NCBI GenBank assembly: GCA_046758845.1 | Contig: JBHIBA010000005.1 | Span: 1-45,819 of the forward strand | DNA length: 45,819 nt | Direction of reading: 5' to 3' | From: JBHIBA01 sp046758845 | Lineage (GTDB): Bacteria > UBA8248 > JACPRG01 > G963555815 | Part shown: positions 16,463-25,305 of the stretch, piece after piece | How positions within the stretch are numbered: position 1 is the stretch's first letter | Layout of the letters: each line of letters begins with the position of its first letter | Made by a program: the position numbers and the translations under genes | Notes under the pieces: model-generated | Databases searched by the model: none | What the model was told of the DNA's origin: nothing | The model's input: only the letters and a program-made list of their open reading frames with translations

Positions 16463-17029
16463 ATGATTCGGCTGCCGAATGTCGCCAAGCGGATGTGGGT
16501 GGGCTTCGGTTTATTGGTGGCGTTATTCGCTCTCTCAAGTGGCCGCGTCTACGCAGAAGTGGATGATCTGTTCAGGGCTCTGAGGCTCATCCGGTTTGCA
16601 AAGCCGGTGGCCCCGCCGGACTTTTCGCTTCCGGACCTCAACGGGAAACAGGTGAAACTGAGTGACCTTCGGGGAAAGGTGGTCCTGTTGAATTTCTGGA
16701 CCACGTGGTGACCGTATTGCGCGCGCGAGCGGTCTGCTCTGGAAGCCATTTACCAAGAGTACAAGGATCGCGGTTTCGTGGTCGTGGCAGTGGATATGGG
16801 AGAACCCGATCGCCTCGTTAAGGCATACGTGGCACGCAATCGCCTGAGCTTCCTCCATCTGATGGACAAGCGATATCAGATCTCAAGTATGTTTTCCGTC
16901 CGAGGAACCCCAACCAACTTTCTCATCAATCGGAGAGGGGAAATCCTGGGAGGGGCCGTCGGATATCGCGACTGGCAGAGCAAAGAGGCGGGCCGGCTCT
17001 TCGAACATCTCCTAAAGGAGGATGGATAG
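16463..17029 (+). CDS. second TlpA-like selenothioredoxin (in-frame UGA at 16709)
   Basis: 188 residues read through UGA as selenocysteine 83. The N-terminus is a signal or anchor (GFGLLVALFALSSGRVYA). The thioredoxin fold reads PDFSLPDLNGKQVKLSDL, GKVVLLNFWTTW-U-PYC (U83, C86), then VVVAVDMGEPDRL and FSVRGTPTNFLINRRGEI with the cis-Pro. WxxWCPYC is the normal TlpA active site, so the UGA replaces precisely its first Cys. GACCG (16710-16714, including part of the UGA) pairs perfectly with CGGTC (16730-16734), and an inner stem UUGC/GCGA closes a GCGC loop, making a strong candidate SECIS. It differs in sequence from the one at 6905 and is an independent gene. Confidence 0.9.
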
Positions 17030-17233
17030 GGCTACGCGAAGTCGAAGGCATTTCCGCCTGGATTCCTTAAGCAAATGGCTGCGACCGCCACCTCCTGTAC
17101 GAACAATACGATCCAGATCATAGACAGCTGACGAGAGCTTCCTACATTTAGACATAGCTCGATTTATACATCCATGCTTAAAAGAGATTTGGGGGGCTAG
17201 CGGGGAACTTGGAGGGAGAAGGAGTTTAGAACA

Positions 17234-17725
17234 GTGGGAAGGTCAAAAAAGCAAGATAGAAAGCCCGGGAAACGACCGAGCGATCCCAGGCCGAAAGTCG
17301 GCCGTCGCAGGTTTCTCCTGGGGACCACAGGAATTGTTGTGGCGGGAATTACCGCAGGCTTTGGGGTCTACCGGTTCACGAAGGCTTCAAATCCCCAGGG
17401 CCGCGAAAAGTCTTTCACTCCCTTCGATCTAAGTCTGCTCCCGCGCCGCGAGACCAGGGGAACGCTTTCCCCCGCATTGTTCACAGGACGCGTGGCGGCC
17501 GCGTACGCCGTCGCCAGGCGGATACCGGCTCTCCTCGACCAGCTCTACTGCTACTGCCGGTGCAAGGAGAACTTCGGTCACAAGAGCCTCCTTTCCTGCT
17601 TCGTGGGGCGTCACGCCTCCACGTGAGGTGTCTGCACCGGAGAGGCGCTGTACGCGTCTCAGCTTTTCGATAAGGGGTACGGTCCTCAGCAAATCCAGAA
17701 GGCCATTGACCGAAAGTTCGGCTAG
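17234..17725 (+). CDS. second PCYCGC-motif selenoprotein (in-frame UGA at 17624)
   Basis: 163 residues with selenocysteine 131. GTG start behind GGGAGAAGGAG. The N-terminus is basic with a Tat-like GRRRFLLGTTG and a membrane segment. YCYCRC is at 105-110, a Cys at 122, then GRHAST-U-GVC. The frame continues for 32 residues to a TAG (GEALYASQLFDKGYG, then QKAIDRKFG). It shares clear similarity with the protein at 1296 over the whole C-terminal half, including the exact UGA position and the 32-codon tail, while the N-termini differ. Bases 17627-17638 form GGTG-TCTG-CACC right after the UGA. The membrane ferredoxin gene follows after about 100 bases. Confidence 0.88.
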
Positions 17726-17831
17726 TGTGCGCCCGAACCCTTTGGAATTCGACCCGAGGGGGGCCTGGGTCCCGCCGCAGAGACGGAAAAACGACCGAGA
17801 GAGGAAACATAAGGCGATAAAAGGAACGGGT

Positions 17832-19907
17832 ATGCGCCTCCTCCCCTGGTTAACCGCCAGTCTGCTGGCAGCATGGGCGCTGTTGCTGGGCGGGAGCGTC
17901 CCAGCTCGCGCACACGGAGACCAGGCCATATCGGCGGAGGAGGCCGGGGCTGGCTTTGTCGAAGTCGGTCGATACCAACTCCTCCTTGAGCGGAACACCA
18001 TACCATTCGCGGTCGGGCGGGAATCCCCCCTGATCGTCCGCATATACGACGCCCGCCTGAGAAAACTCATATCCGGCCGAAAGGTTCTCCTGGCCGTCAA
18101 GCTTCCCCAGGTGGTCCTCTCTGAAAGCGTCGAAGGCGCACCCACACCTTCTCCAGGTCTCGAGCGATTAGACTCCAATCCGGTCTATCTGACGAGCCCC
18201 TTCCAATGGACGCGGGAGGGTCAGCCGGACCTGTCCGACTTTGAAAAGGCGGTCGAGCTGACTCCCGGCCACTACCGGATCTTCTTCAGACCAACCATCG
18301 AAGGGCCGCATTTCCTCAAAATCGCGTTGGTAGGAGGCGGAACGCCGGGGGAAGTAACGCTGACGCAATTCTATTTTCAAGTGACCGCACCCCGGGGCTG
18401 GAACGGGCGGTTCGTGGCCGCATCGGGACTTTTCCTTTTGATGGTCGGAGTGGGGGCGGCTGCCGTCGGCCTCAGACGCCGTTTCCCCGACAAGCGTTGG
18501 TCAGAGATCAACCTCCTGGACCTCTCCCCGGTCAGACGCTTCTTCCGGTGGAGGTATTTCCAGCCGGTCTTCCAGATTCCTTTTTTGGGGATTCTCGTCC
18601 TGATTGTGATCCTGGGTTTTTTCGACACGCAGGACGCGGGAAAGAACCTGGCAACGCGCCTCACGTGGACCATCTGGTGGGCCGGAGTGATCTTCACCTT
18701 CGTCCTGGTGGGGCGGGTCTGGTGCCTGATGTGCCCCTACGGCGCCGCCACGGAGTGGACCTCCCGTGCCGTCCGGCCCAAGCGCAGATTTCCCAAGCCC
18801 CTCCGCAATCTCTGGCTGGCCAACATACTCTTTCTTGGACTTACTTGGGTCGATGGCTACTTCGGCCTGGTGGGCAGCCCCAGGGCCACGGCCTGGTTCC
18901 TCCTGCTGATCCTCCTGCTGGCTGTCGGCGTAGGAGCCCTCTTCCCCAGACGAAGCTTCTGTCGATACGTCTGCCCCATCGGCGGCCTCATCGGCCTGTA
19001 CTCGATGTTCTCCCCCGTCGAGCTCCGGGCCCGGGACAAGCTGGTCTGCAAGGCGGATAAGGAGTTTGACTGCTACATGGGGAACGAGCGCGGCTACGGA
19101 TGCCCCATGTTCGAGGACCCCCGCCGGATGGACACGAACCTCTACTGCAGCTTCTGCGGAGAATGCGTCAAGGCCTGCCCCAAGTCCAACATGACCCTAC
19201 GGCTCCGCCCCTTCGCCCAGGACCTGTGGGCCAAGGTCCGGGGCCGTGCGGACGAGGCGGTCCTGGCCGTCGCCCTGGTAGGCGTAACCCTCATGGCGAC
19301 GGGCCACATGATTAGCCCGTGGCACCGGTGGATGGACTCCCTCGCGGCTCTCATCCCTTTCCGATCATTCGGAATCGTGGACCACGCCGTGATCGAACGT
19401 ATCATGTACACGCTGGCCCTCCTGGGGGGGACAGGGGCCATCATCTGCCTGACGTGGCTCGCCGCGAGCATGAGCCGGAAGCTGGCGGGTAACGGGTCCA
19501 CTCTCTCCAGCGGGGACACGCTGAAGTTTTTTGGGTACATGTTCGTCCCCATCGGACTGGCGGCCCACCTCTCCCATAACCTCCTCCACCTCATGGGGGA
19601 GGCCCAGATGGTGGTCCCCGTCTTTCAGAAATCCGTCAACGCCTATACGCCCTTTTTCCTGGGCCGTCCGGACTGGCGCATCCCGCCCCTGATGGGGCTC
19701 GACGCCATCTACTGGCTTCAAATGGGGAGTTTTCTGGTGTTCTTTGGCTATGCCCTGTTTATAGGATACCGCATCTCCCGGCAGGTCTACGCTGATGGAA
19801 CTATGGCCCTGCGCGCCCTTTCGCCGATGGTCCTCCTGGCGCTGACATTCGCCATCTTGAACATTTTCTTCCTGAGCCAGGGAATGAACCCCCGCCACGC
19901 CCACTAA
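17832..19907 (+). CDS. membrane-bound polyferredoxin (NapH/NosR/CcoG-like) with periplasmic N-domain
   Basis: 691 residues. The ATG at 17832 (AAAGGAACGGG upstream) starts a signal peptide ending near PARAHG. A periplasmic beta-rich domain (about 30-190) has the YtkA-like SPLIVRIYDAR and LTPGHYRIFFRPTIEGPHFLKI. A membrane region with CLMCPYGA and CRYVCPIGGLIGLYSMFSP motifs follows, as in NapH/CcoG. A ferredoxin site CSFCGECVKACPKSNM carries one 4Fe-4S cluster, with extra Cys in CKADKEFDCYMGNERGYGC. The last third has about five more helices with conserved His. It should pass electrons across or along the membrane, plausibly to the selenol-thiol proteins beside it or for copper reduction. Confidence 0.85.
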   Translation: MRLLPWLTASLLAAWALLLGGSVPARAHGDQAISAEEAGAGFVEVGRYQLLLERNTIPFAVGRESPLIVRIYDARLRKLISGRKVLLAVKLPQVVLSESVEGAPTPSPGLERLDSNPVYLTSPFQWTREGQPDLSDFEKAVELTPGHYRIFFRPTIEGPHFLKIALVGGGTPGEVTLTQFYFQVTAPRGWNGRFVAASGLFLLMVGVGAAAVGLRRRFPDKRWSEINLLDLSPVRRFFRWRYFQPVFQIPFLGILVLIVILGFFDTQDAGKNLATRLTWTIWWAGVIFTFVLVGRVWCLMCPYGAATEWTSRAVRPKRRFPKPLRNLWLANILFLGLTWVDGYFGLVGSPRATAWFLLLILLLAVGVGALFPRRSFCRYVCPIGGLIGLYSMFSPVELRARDKLVCKADKEFDCYMGNERGYGCPMFEDPRRMDTNLYCSFCGECVKACPKSNMTLRLRPFAQDLWAKVRGRADEAVLAVALVGVTLMATGHMISPWHRWMDSLAALIPFRSFGIVDHAVIERIMYTLALLGGTGAIICLTWLAASMSRKLAGNGSTLSSGDTLKFFGYMFVPIGLAAHLSHNLLHLMGEAQMVVPVFQKSVNAYTPFFLGRPDWRIPPLMGLDAIYWLQMGSFLVFFGYALFIGYRISRQVYADGTMALRALSPMVLLALTFAILNIFFLSQGMNPRHAH

Positions 19908-20216
19908 CCTACACCAGAGTCCCAGAGCTGGTTCGCTGCTCGACACCTAAACCCGTGACGATCATTCACAGTGGTTCCAAGGAAAACGTGAAAGAATTTC
20001 GCACCCGGAAATCTTCTGAATTGTTTCCCTGCCTGCAGTCCAGATAAGACTTGTAAATTCAATAGGTTGCAAGCCATAAAATCTTTTGCGATCCATGACC
20101 CCCTTGGCATGCTCAATGCTCATAAATGAGGACAGGAAAAGTGAGACGAGAGACCCGTCTTCTCCCATGAGACCGCGGGGGAACACGGAAATCTGAAGAA
20201 ATAGGGAGAGCAGCAG
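19908..20216. other. 309-bp intergenic region with sigma54-type promoter
   Basis: No gene recognised. It is relatively AT-rich in its middle (about 20040-20130) and contains the promoter match at 20105-20120. Confidence 0.6.
20105..20120 (+). promoter_or_regulatory. sigma54-like promoter before the 20217 operon
   Basis: TGGCATG-CTCA-ATGCT matches TGGCACG-N4-TTGC with exact spacing and two mismatches, in an AT-rich intergenic region about 100 bases before the ATG. Confidence 0.5.
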
Positions 20217-20684
20217 ATGCAGGTGCCACTAGGACGCTGGACGGCTGTGAGTTTGATGGTGATGTGGTTGGTGCTCCTTCGGGGTCTCTCCACAGTGGTC
20301 GCCGAAGAAGGTCTCCGGAGAACCCACCAAGGTGGGGGAGTGACAATAGACGTCGCCTTCCTTGCCCCCGAAGGCGATTCAAAACACCTCCGCTTCAACC
20401 TCAGGATGAACACCCACAGCGTCCCCCTGGATGATTACGACATGAGGAAGCTGAGTGTCTTACGCGACGGGCGGGGCCGCGTCTTTTCGGCCATGGCTTG
20501 GTCCGATCCAAGGGGCGGAGGTCACCATCGAGCGGGGGTTCTGGTGTTTCCCGCGAAGGATCAGGATGGAAATTTAATCGTCAACCAGGAGTCCAAGGTC
20601 ATCGAGGTCATCATCAAGGGTGTGGCGGGAGTCCCCGAACGGGTGTTCCATTGGGATCTGCCACTAATTGCGAATTCTCGTTGA
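20217..20684 (+). CDS. secreted protein of unknown function
   Basis: 155 residues. Signal peptide up to about VVAEEG, then a small beta-rich domain. Visible features are NTHSVPLDDYDMRKLSVLRD and DPRGGGHHRAGVLVFP, the latter with a paired His that might bind metal. It is a pattern I associate with conserved hypothetical exported proteins but cannot name. It ends 29 bases before the beta-propeller gene, so the two are probably co-transcribed from the sigma54-type site upstream. Confidence 0.65.
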   Translation: MQVPLGRWTAVSLMVMWLVLLRGLSTVVAEEGLRRTHQGGGVTIDVAFLAPEGDSKHLRFNLRMNTHSVPLDDYDMRKLSVLRDGRGRVFSAMAWSDPRGGGHHRAGVLVFPAKDQDGNLIVNQESKVIEVIIKGVAGVPERVFHWDLPLIANSR

Positions 20685-20713
20685 TCGAATCAAGGGGGAA
20701 CGGAGGTTTTGGC

Positions 20714-21751
20714 ATGAACTTCAACTCGCGCTTTCAAGCCAACCGTTTCTTGCCCCTTCTCCTAATGGGTTTTCTCTTTGTTTTGTTCTTGGTGCAGGGC
20801 GCTTCAGCCGGGGGCCCGCTGGCATACGTGGCCAACGAGGAGGGAACGATCTCCGTCATCGACCTGGCCGCCCTGAAGGTCGTGAAAACCCTCCGGGTGG
20901 GGAAGTTGGCCTCCCACGGGCTCGTGTTGAGTCCAGACGGCAAGCGCCTCTACACGGGAAACCTCGATCTGGGAAGTCTCATCGTCCTGAACGCGGACAC
21001 GCTCAAGAAGGAAGCCGAAGTCGAGATCGGCGCGCGCGTACATGGGATCGACCTGAGCCCGGACGGCCGCTGGCTCTTCGCCGTCGGGGGCGCGGACCCG
21101 TTACACGTCACAGTGGTGGACACGGCTTCGCTCAAGGTGGACAAGCAAATCCCCTACCGAGGTGTGGGGCCGAGTCATATGGACTTCACGCCGAACGGCC
21201 GGAGGGCGTACGTCGCGAATCTTCGGTCGGATGACATCACAATGATCGACGTGGCGCGCCGAAAGGTCGTGGCGACCATCCCCGTCGGGATCGGGCCCAA
21301 CGAGCTGCGGATCAGTCCCGACGGCCGCTACGCGTATGTGGCAAACGTATTGTCGAGTGAGCTCACGGTTGTTGATCTGGCTTTCAACAAGGTCGTCGCC
21401 CATCTGCCGGCCGGCAAAGGGGCTCACGGGGTCGCCATCACGCCGGATGGGAAGGAAGCCTTCGTAGCGAACCGGGCAGGTGGGGACGTGTGGGTCTTTG
21501 ACACAAAATCGAACAAGGTGGTTTCGAAAATCCCGACGGGCAAAGGTGCGAACCACGTGGCGATCACCCGGTATGGGAAGAGAGTGCTGGTCTCCAACGA
21601 GGCGGCCAACACCGTTTCGGTGATTGATACAGCCACCCAGCAAGTGGTGAAAACCATCCCGGTCGGAAAGAGTCCCCACGTCATCGCCATCGGTGATTTT
21701 TCAACCGTCCCGGCCCGAGTGGGGAAAGTCCTTCAGGAGGGCCGGAGGTGA
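20714..21751 (+). CDS. secreted YVTN-repeat beta-propeller protein
   Basis: 345 residues. ATG with CGGAGG upstream and a signal peptide ending near GASAGG. Seven blades of about 42 residues are visible, each with a VTVVDTA/ISVIDLA strand and a SPDGRYAYVAN-type strand; this is the YVTN/YncE family. No enzyme site is visible. It differs from the propeller at 14542 but has the same fold and export signal. Probably a periplasmic binding or scaffolding protein. Confidence 0.88.
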   Translation: MNFNSRFQANRFLPLLLMGFLFVLFLVQGASAGGPLAYVANEEGTISVIDLAALKVVKTLRVGKLASHGLVLSPDGKRLYTGNLDLGSLIVLNADTLKKEAEVEIGARVHGIDLSPDGRWLFAVGGADPLHVTVVDTASLKVDKQIPYRGVGPSHMDFTPNGRRAYVANLRSDDITMIDVARRKVVATIPVGIGPNELRISPDGRYAYVANVLSSELTVVDLAFNKVVAHLPAGKGAHGVAITPDGKEAFVANRAGGDVWVFDTKSNKVVSKIPTGKGANHVAITRYGKRVLVSNEAANTVSVIDTATQQVVKTIPVGKSPHVIAIGDFSTVPARVGKVLQEGRR

Positions 21752-21814
21752 AGGACTCAGGGGCTCCTTCCGGTCCCCGGATCCTTCCATGATTAGGTGA
21801 ACGGAGGAAAGGAA

Positions 21815-22075
21815 ATGAGCGTTCAGCGGGTCGGCAATTCGGTCGGTCTGTTCCTCGCGGTGAGCTACATCCTTTGCGTAGGGACGGACCTTTTGTGGCC
21901 TGGGGTCTTCCAGATGTATCGCGTATGGGCGCCGCTGTTACCGGGCTTCACCTGGATAAGCTGGGGGGCATTCTTCCTCGGCCTGGTCGAGAGCTTTCTC
22001 TACGGCTGGTACGTCGCCTTGGTCTTTGTTCCGATCTACCGGCTGGTTGGCGGGAAGGCGCAGATGGCCGCGTGA
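21815..22075 (+). CDS. DUF5676-like small membrane protein
   Basis: 86 residues with two membrane helices (SVGLFLAVSYILCVGTDLLWP and WISWGAFFLGLVESFLYGWYVALVFVPIYRL). ATG preceded by GGAGGAAAGG. The GxxxGLVESFLYGW pattern fits DUF5676 proteins, often found near copper ATPases and YHS-domain genes, as here. Function unknown. Confidence 0.7.
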   Translation: MSVQRVGNSVGLFLAVSYILCVGTDLLWPGVFQMYRVWAPLLPGFTWISWGAFFLGLVESFLYGWYVALVFVPIYRLVGGKAQMAA

Positions 22076-22147
22076 GGCCGTGCGGATCGCCGCATCCCTC
22101 TTGGGCCCATCCTTGATGCCTATTCCCCATGAAAGGAGTTGAGAGCC

Positions 22148-23314
22148 ATGATTGTTCCTAGACGCCCGATCGGATATTTCACCTTGGCCGTTGGAATCCT
22201 GGTTCTGGGATGGCTTTGGGCCGGCAACCGGCTGACTCCGAGTCCCGAAAGCCAGACGGCCGTCGCAGCCTCCGCTGAAACGGCGGTTTCCCCACCCAGA
22301 AGGGCAGTCGTTCCCTCCAATCGCGGCTCCTTTGCGCCCCTTGTGAAAGGGATGAAGCCTGCGGTGGTGAACATCAGCACCATCGGGCAAAGCCAGGCAG
22401 TGCCCCGGGGTGTGAAGGAGCCTTTTGAAGAGTTCTTCGAAAGATTCTTCGGCGGAAGACCTGAGGAGTTGCCTCCTCAGCGCTCCCTCGGCTCCGGATT
22501 CATCCTGGACAAGAATGGCTACATCCTGACCAACAACCACGTGGTTGAGAATGCCCAGCAGATTCTCGTCCGCCTCTCGGACGAACGGGAATTCGAGGCC
22601 AGGTTGATCGGTCGCGACCCACAGACGGATTTGGCACTCATCAAGATTCCCGCAAAGCGGGACATTCCCGCTGTCCGGCTTGGAGATTCGGACGCCATCG
22701 AGGTCGGCGATTGGGTCATCGCCATTGGGAATCCGTTCGGCCTGGACCAGACGGTGACCGCCGGAATCGTGAGCGCCAAGGGCAGGGTTATCGGGGCGGG
22801 TCCCTACGACGACTTCATCCAGACCGACGCCTCGATCAACCCGGGAAACTCCGGCGGTCCTCTCTTCAATACCCAGGGCGAAGTGATCGGCATCAACACG
22901 GCCATCGCAAGCCGAACGGGCGGCTCGGTCGGGATCGGCTTCGCGATCCCCGTCAACATGGCCAAGAAGGTGATCGCCCAGTTGAAAGGCAAAGGGCGGG
23001 TCATCCGTGGATGGCTCGGGGTTTCCTTTCAGCCGCTGACGCCGGCCCTAAGAAGACAACTCGGCCTTCGCAACCTGCGCGGCGCTTTGGTGGCTCAGGT
23101 CATTCCGGATAGTCCCGCCGACCGCGGGGGTTTTCGCTCCGGTGACGTAATCGTCCGCGTCGAGGAGAACCCCGTCATTCGGCCGGGCGACCTGCCTCGC
23201 CTTGTTGCAGACCTTCCAATCGGCAAGGACGAGGCCTTTCGGGTGATTCGAAACGGCCGTGAACTGACGCTGACAGCCAAAATCGGTGAGCAGCCGCGGA
23301 TGCCGCGAAATTAA
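22148..23314 (+). CDS. HtrA/Deg-family periplasmic serine protease
   Basis: 388 residues. The ATG with AAAGGAGTTGAGAGCC upstream is preferred over an in-frame TTG 9 bases earlier. N-terminal anchor helix, then a trypsin-like domain with the triad His (TNNHVV), Asp (QTDLALIKI) and Ser (NPGNSGGPL). One PDZ domain follows (about 280-380, GWLGVSFQPLT, IPDSPADRGGFRSGDVIVRV). A single PDZ is DegS/HtrA-like rather than the two of DegP. It degrades or refolds damaged envelope proteins. FtsH follows after 14 bases, so this is a membrane quality-control pair. Confidence 0.93.
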   Translation: MIVPRRPIGYFTLAVGILVLGWLWAGNRLTPSPESQTAVAASAETAVSPPRRAVVPSNRGSFAPLVKGMKPAVVNISTIGQSQAVPRGVKEPFEEFFERFFGGRPEELPPQRSLGSGFILDKNGYILTNNHVVENAQQILVRLSDEREFEARLIGRDPQTDLALIKIPAKRDIPAVRLGDSDAIEVGDWVIAIGNPFGLDQTVTAGIVSAKGRVIGAGPYDDFIQTDASINPGNSGGPLFNTQGEVIGINTAIASRTGGSVGIGFAIPVNMAKKVIAQLKGKGRVIRGWLGVSFQPLTPALRRQLGLRNLRGALVAQVIPDSPADRGGFRSGDVIVRVEENPVIRPGDLPRLVADLPIGKDEAFRVIRNGRELTLTAKIGEQPRMPRN

Positions 23315-23328
23315 GAGGGGACATAGCT

Positions 23329-25287
23329 ATGGAGAAGCGCGCCCATTTTTCAGTCTGGTATTTCGTGGCAGCGTTTTTTCTCATGGTGCTGATTCAGAAC
23401 TACTGGACGGCGCCCCATGTCGAAACCCTGACCTACAGCGAGTTCAAGAAGCTGGTTGGGGCAGGGAAGGTAAACGAGGCGGTCATCGGAACGGAGAGGA
23501 TCGTTGGAAAAATCCAGGCTGAGGGCCTGGAAGCTCTTCTGCCGGCAATGAGGGTTTCCGAGATCCGAAAGTCTGCGCCCAAGCCTCACCCCTTTGTGAC
23601 CCTACGAGTGGATGATCCCAAGCTGGTGGAGGACCTTCAGAAGGCCAATGTGTCCTTCTCAGCCCGGTACGAAAGCAAATGGTTCTCGACCCTCCTCTCG
23701 TGGATTCTCCCAGCACTCATCTTCGTGGTTGTCTGGAGCTTCCTCTTCAAGAGAATGGGCGCCGGCGCAAGGATGATGACCCTCGGTAAGAGCAAAGCCA
23801 AGGTTTACGTCCAGGAGGACATCGGCGTGACTTTCCGGGACGTGGCCGGCGTGGAAGAGGCCAAAGAGGAGTTGGTTGAGGTCGTGGACTACCTGAAGCA
23901 CCCGGAAAAACTCGCGCGCCTTGGAGCCAAGATTCCGAAAGGCGTTCTTCTCGTCGGGCCTCCGGGAACGGGGAAGACCCTTCTGGCGAAGGCCGTGGCG
24001 GGTGAAGCGGGCGTACCCTTCTTCAGCCTGAGCGGTTCGGACTTCGTCGAGATGTTCGTCGGTCTCGGCGCCGCCCGGGTGCGCGACCTCTTTCAGCAGG
24101 CGGAGCAGAAGGCGCCCTGCATCATCTTCATCGACGAACTGGACGCATTGGGCAAGGCGCGGGGGGTGAATACCCTCGGGGGCCATGATGAGCGCGAGCA
24201 GACGCTGAACCAGCTCCTCTCTGAGATGGACGGATTTGACACCAAGAAGGGGGTCATCCTCCTGGCCGCCACGAACCGACCGGAGACCTTGGACCCGGCG
24301 CTCCTTCGTCCGGGACGCTTTGACCGACAGGTGGTTGTCGACTGTCCTGACGTTCGAGGCCGCCTTGCCATCCTCCGCGTCCATGCAAAGCGCGTCCGCC
24401 TGGCCCCTGACGTAGACCTGGAAGTCGTGGCGGCGCGCACACCAGGCTTCGCAGGGGCGGATCTGGCGAACCTGGTGAACGAGGCGGCTCTCCTGGCCGC
24501 CCGTCGCGGCAAGGAAACCGTCGGGCCCCAGGAATTCGACGACGCCATCGACCGGGTGATAGCGGGTCTGGAGAAGAAGAGCCGAGTCATGAAACCCGAG
24601 GAAAAGCGCCGCGTTGCCTACCACGAGGCCGGCCACGCCATCGTGGCCGAACTTACGCGCGGGGCGGACCGGGTCCACAAGGTTTCCATCATTCCGCGAG
24701 GGGTCGCCGCGTTGGGGTACACCCAACAACTTCCGGAAAACGACCGCTACCTCCTGACCGAGTCCGAGCTCAAAGGCCGAATCCAGGTGCTTCTCGGGGG
24801 CCGGGCGGGCGAAGAGGTAGTCTTTGGAGAAGTAAGCACCGGTGCCCAGAACGACCTCCAGCGGGCAACAGACCTGGCCCTGCGCATGGTCAAAGAGTTC
24901 GGCATGAGCAGGACGCTCGGACTGCGGAGCTTCGAACCGGAACGAAAACCCATCTTCCTGAACGTGGGCGTGCCCTCGTCGAAAGATTACAGCGAGACAA
25001 CGGCGGGAATAATCGATGACGAGGTCCGCGCGGTTATCGATGAGGCCTACGCCGAAGCGCGGACCAAGCTGTCCGAGCGGGGAGAAGCCCTCGAGCGCGT
25101 AGCCGATCGGCTCCTTTCCGAAGAGGTCCTGGACGGCAAAGAGCTTCGGGCCATGCTGGTTTCGACAATGGATGGAGAATCTGACGGAAAAGCGAAAACT
25201 CCTCCGGATCTCGAAAAAATCGGTTCGCCGGCTTCCCATCCATCCAACGGCAGTTCCATCCGAATTCCAGAAAACGTTGCAACGTGA
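23329..25287 (+). CDS. ftsH: ATP-dependent zinc metalloprotease FtsH
   Basis: 652 residues, standard FtsH length. Two membrane helices (about 5-25 and 120-138) flank a small periplasmic domain. The AAA+ module has Walker A GPPGTGKT at about 210, Walker B CIIFIDELDALGK, and the second region of homology with ATNRPETLDPALLRPGRFDR. The protease HEAGH begins at residue 432 and the third zinc ligand lies later, near the TGAQNDL region. It extracts and degrades membrane proteins. It sits in an envelope-stress and metal region rather than in a housekeeping context, so it may be a second, specialised FtsH. Confidence 0.95.
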   Translation: MEKRAHFSVWYFVAAFFLMVLIQNYWTAPHVETLTYSEFKKLVGAGKVNEAVIGTERIVGKIQAEGLEALLPAMRVSEIRKSAPKPHPFVTLRVDDPKLVEDLQKANVSFSARYESKWFSTLLSWILPALIFVVVWSFLFKRMGAGARMMTLGKSKAKVYVQEDIGVTFRDVAGVEEAKEELVEVVDYLKHPEKLARLGAKIPKGVLLVGPPGTGKTLLAKAVAGEAGVPFFSLSGSDFVEMFVGLGAARVRDLFQQAEQKAPCIIFIDELDALGKARGVNTLGGHDEREQTLNQLLSEMDGFDTKKGVILLAATNRPETLDPALLRPGRFDRQVVVDCPDVRGRLAILRVHAKRVRLAPDVDLEVVAARTPGFAGADLANLVNEAALLAARRGKETVGPQEFDDAIDRVIAGLEKKSRVMKPEEKRRVAYHEAGHAIVAELTRGADRVHKVSIIPRGVAALGYTQQLPENDRYLLTESELKGRIQVLLGGRAGEEVVFGEVSTGAQNDLQRATDLALRMVKEFGMSRTLGLRSFEPERKPIFLNVGVPSSKDYSETTAGIIDDEVRAVIDEAYAEARTKLSERGEALERVADRLLSEEVLDGKELRAMLVSTMDGESDGKAKTPPDLEKIGSPASHPSNGSSIRIPENVAT

Positions 25288-25305
25288 AATTGTGTGAGGT
25301 GAAGG

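Noticed and set aside
1296..17725. UGA in the four redox genes as a recoded sense codon (Trp or Gly) or as simple pseudogenes
   Set aside because: UGA serves as a normal stop in many other genes here, including ccmH and ftsH neighbours, and Trp is written TGG throughout. All four internal UGAs fall at conserved redox Cys positions, and the downstream frames are intact.
20217..21751. Fusion of the secreted protein and propeller as one split gene
   Set aside because: Each has its own signal peptide and ribosome binding site, and the frames differ.
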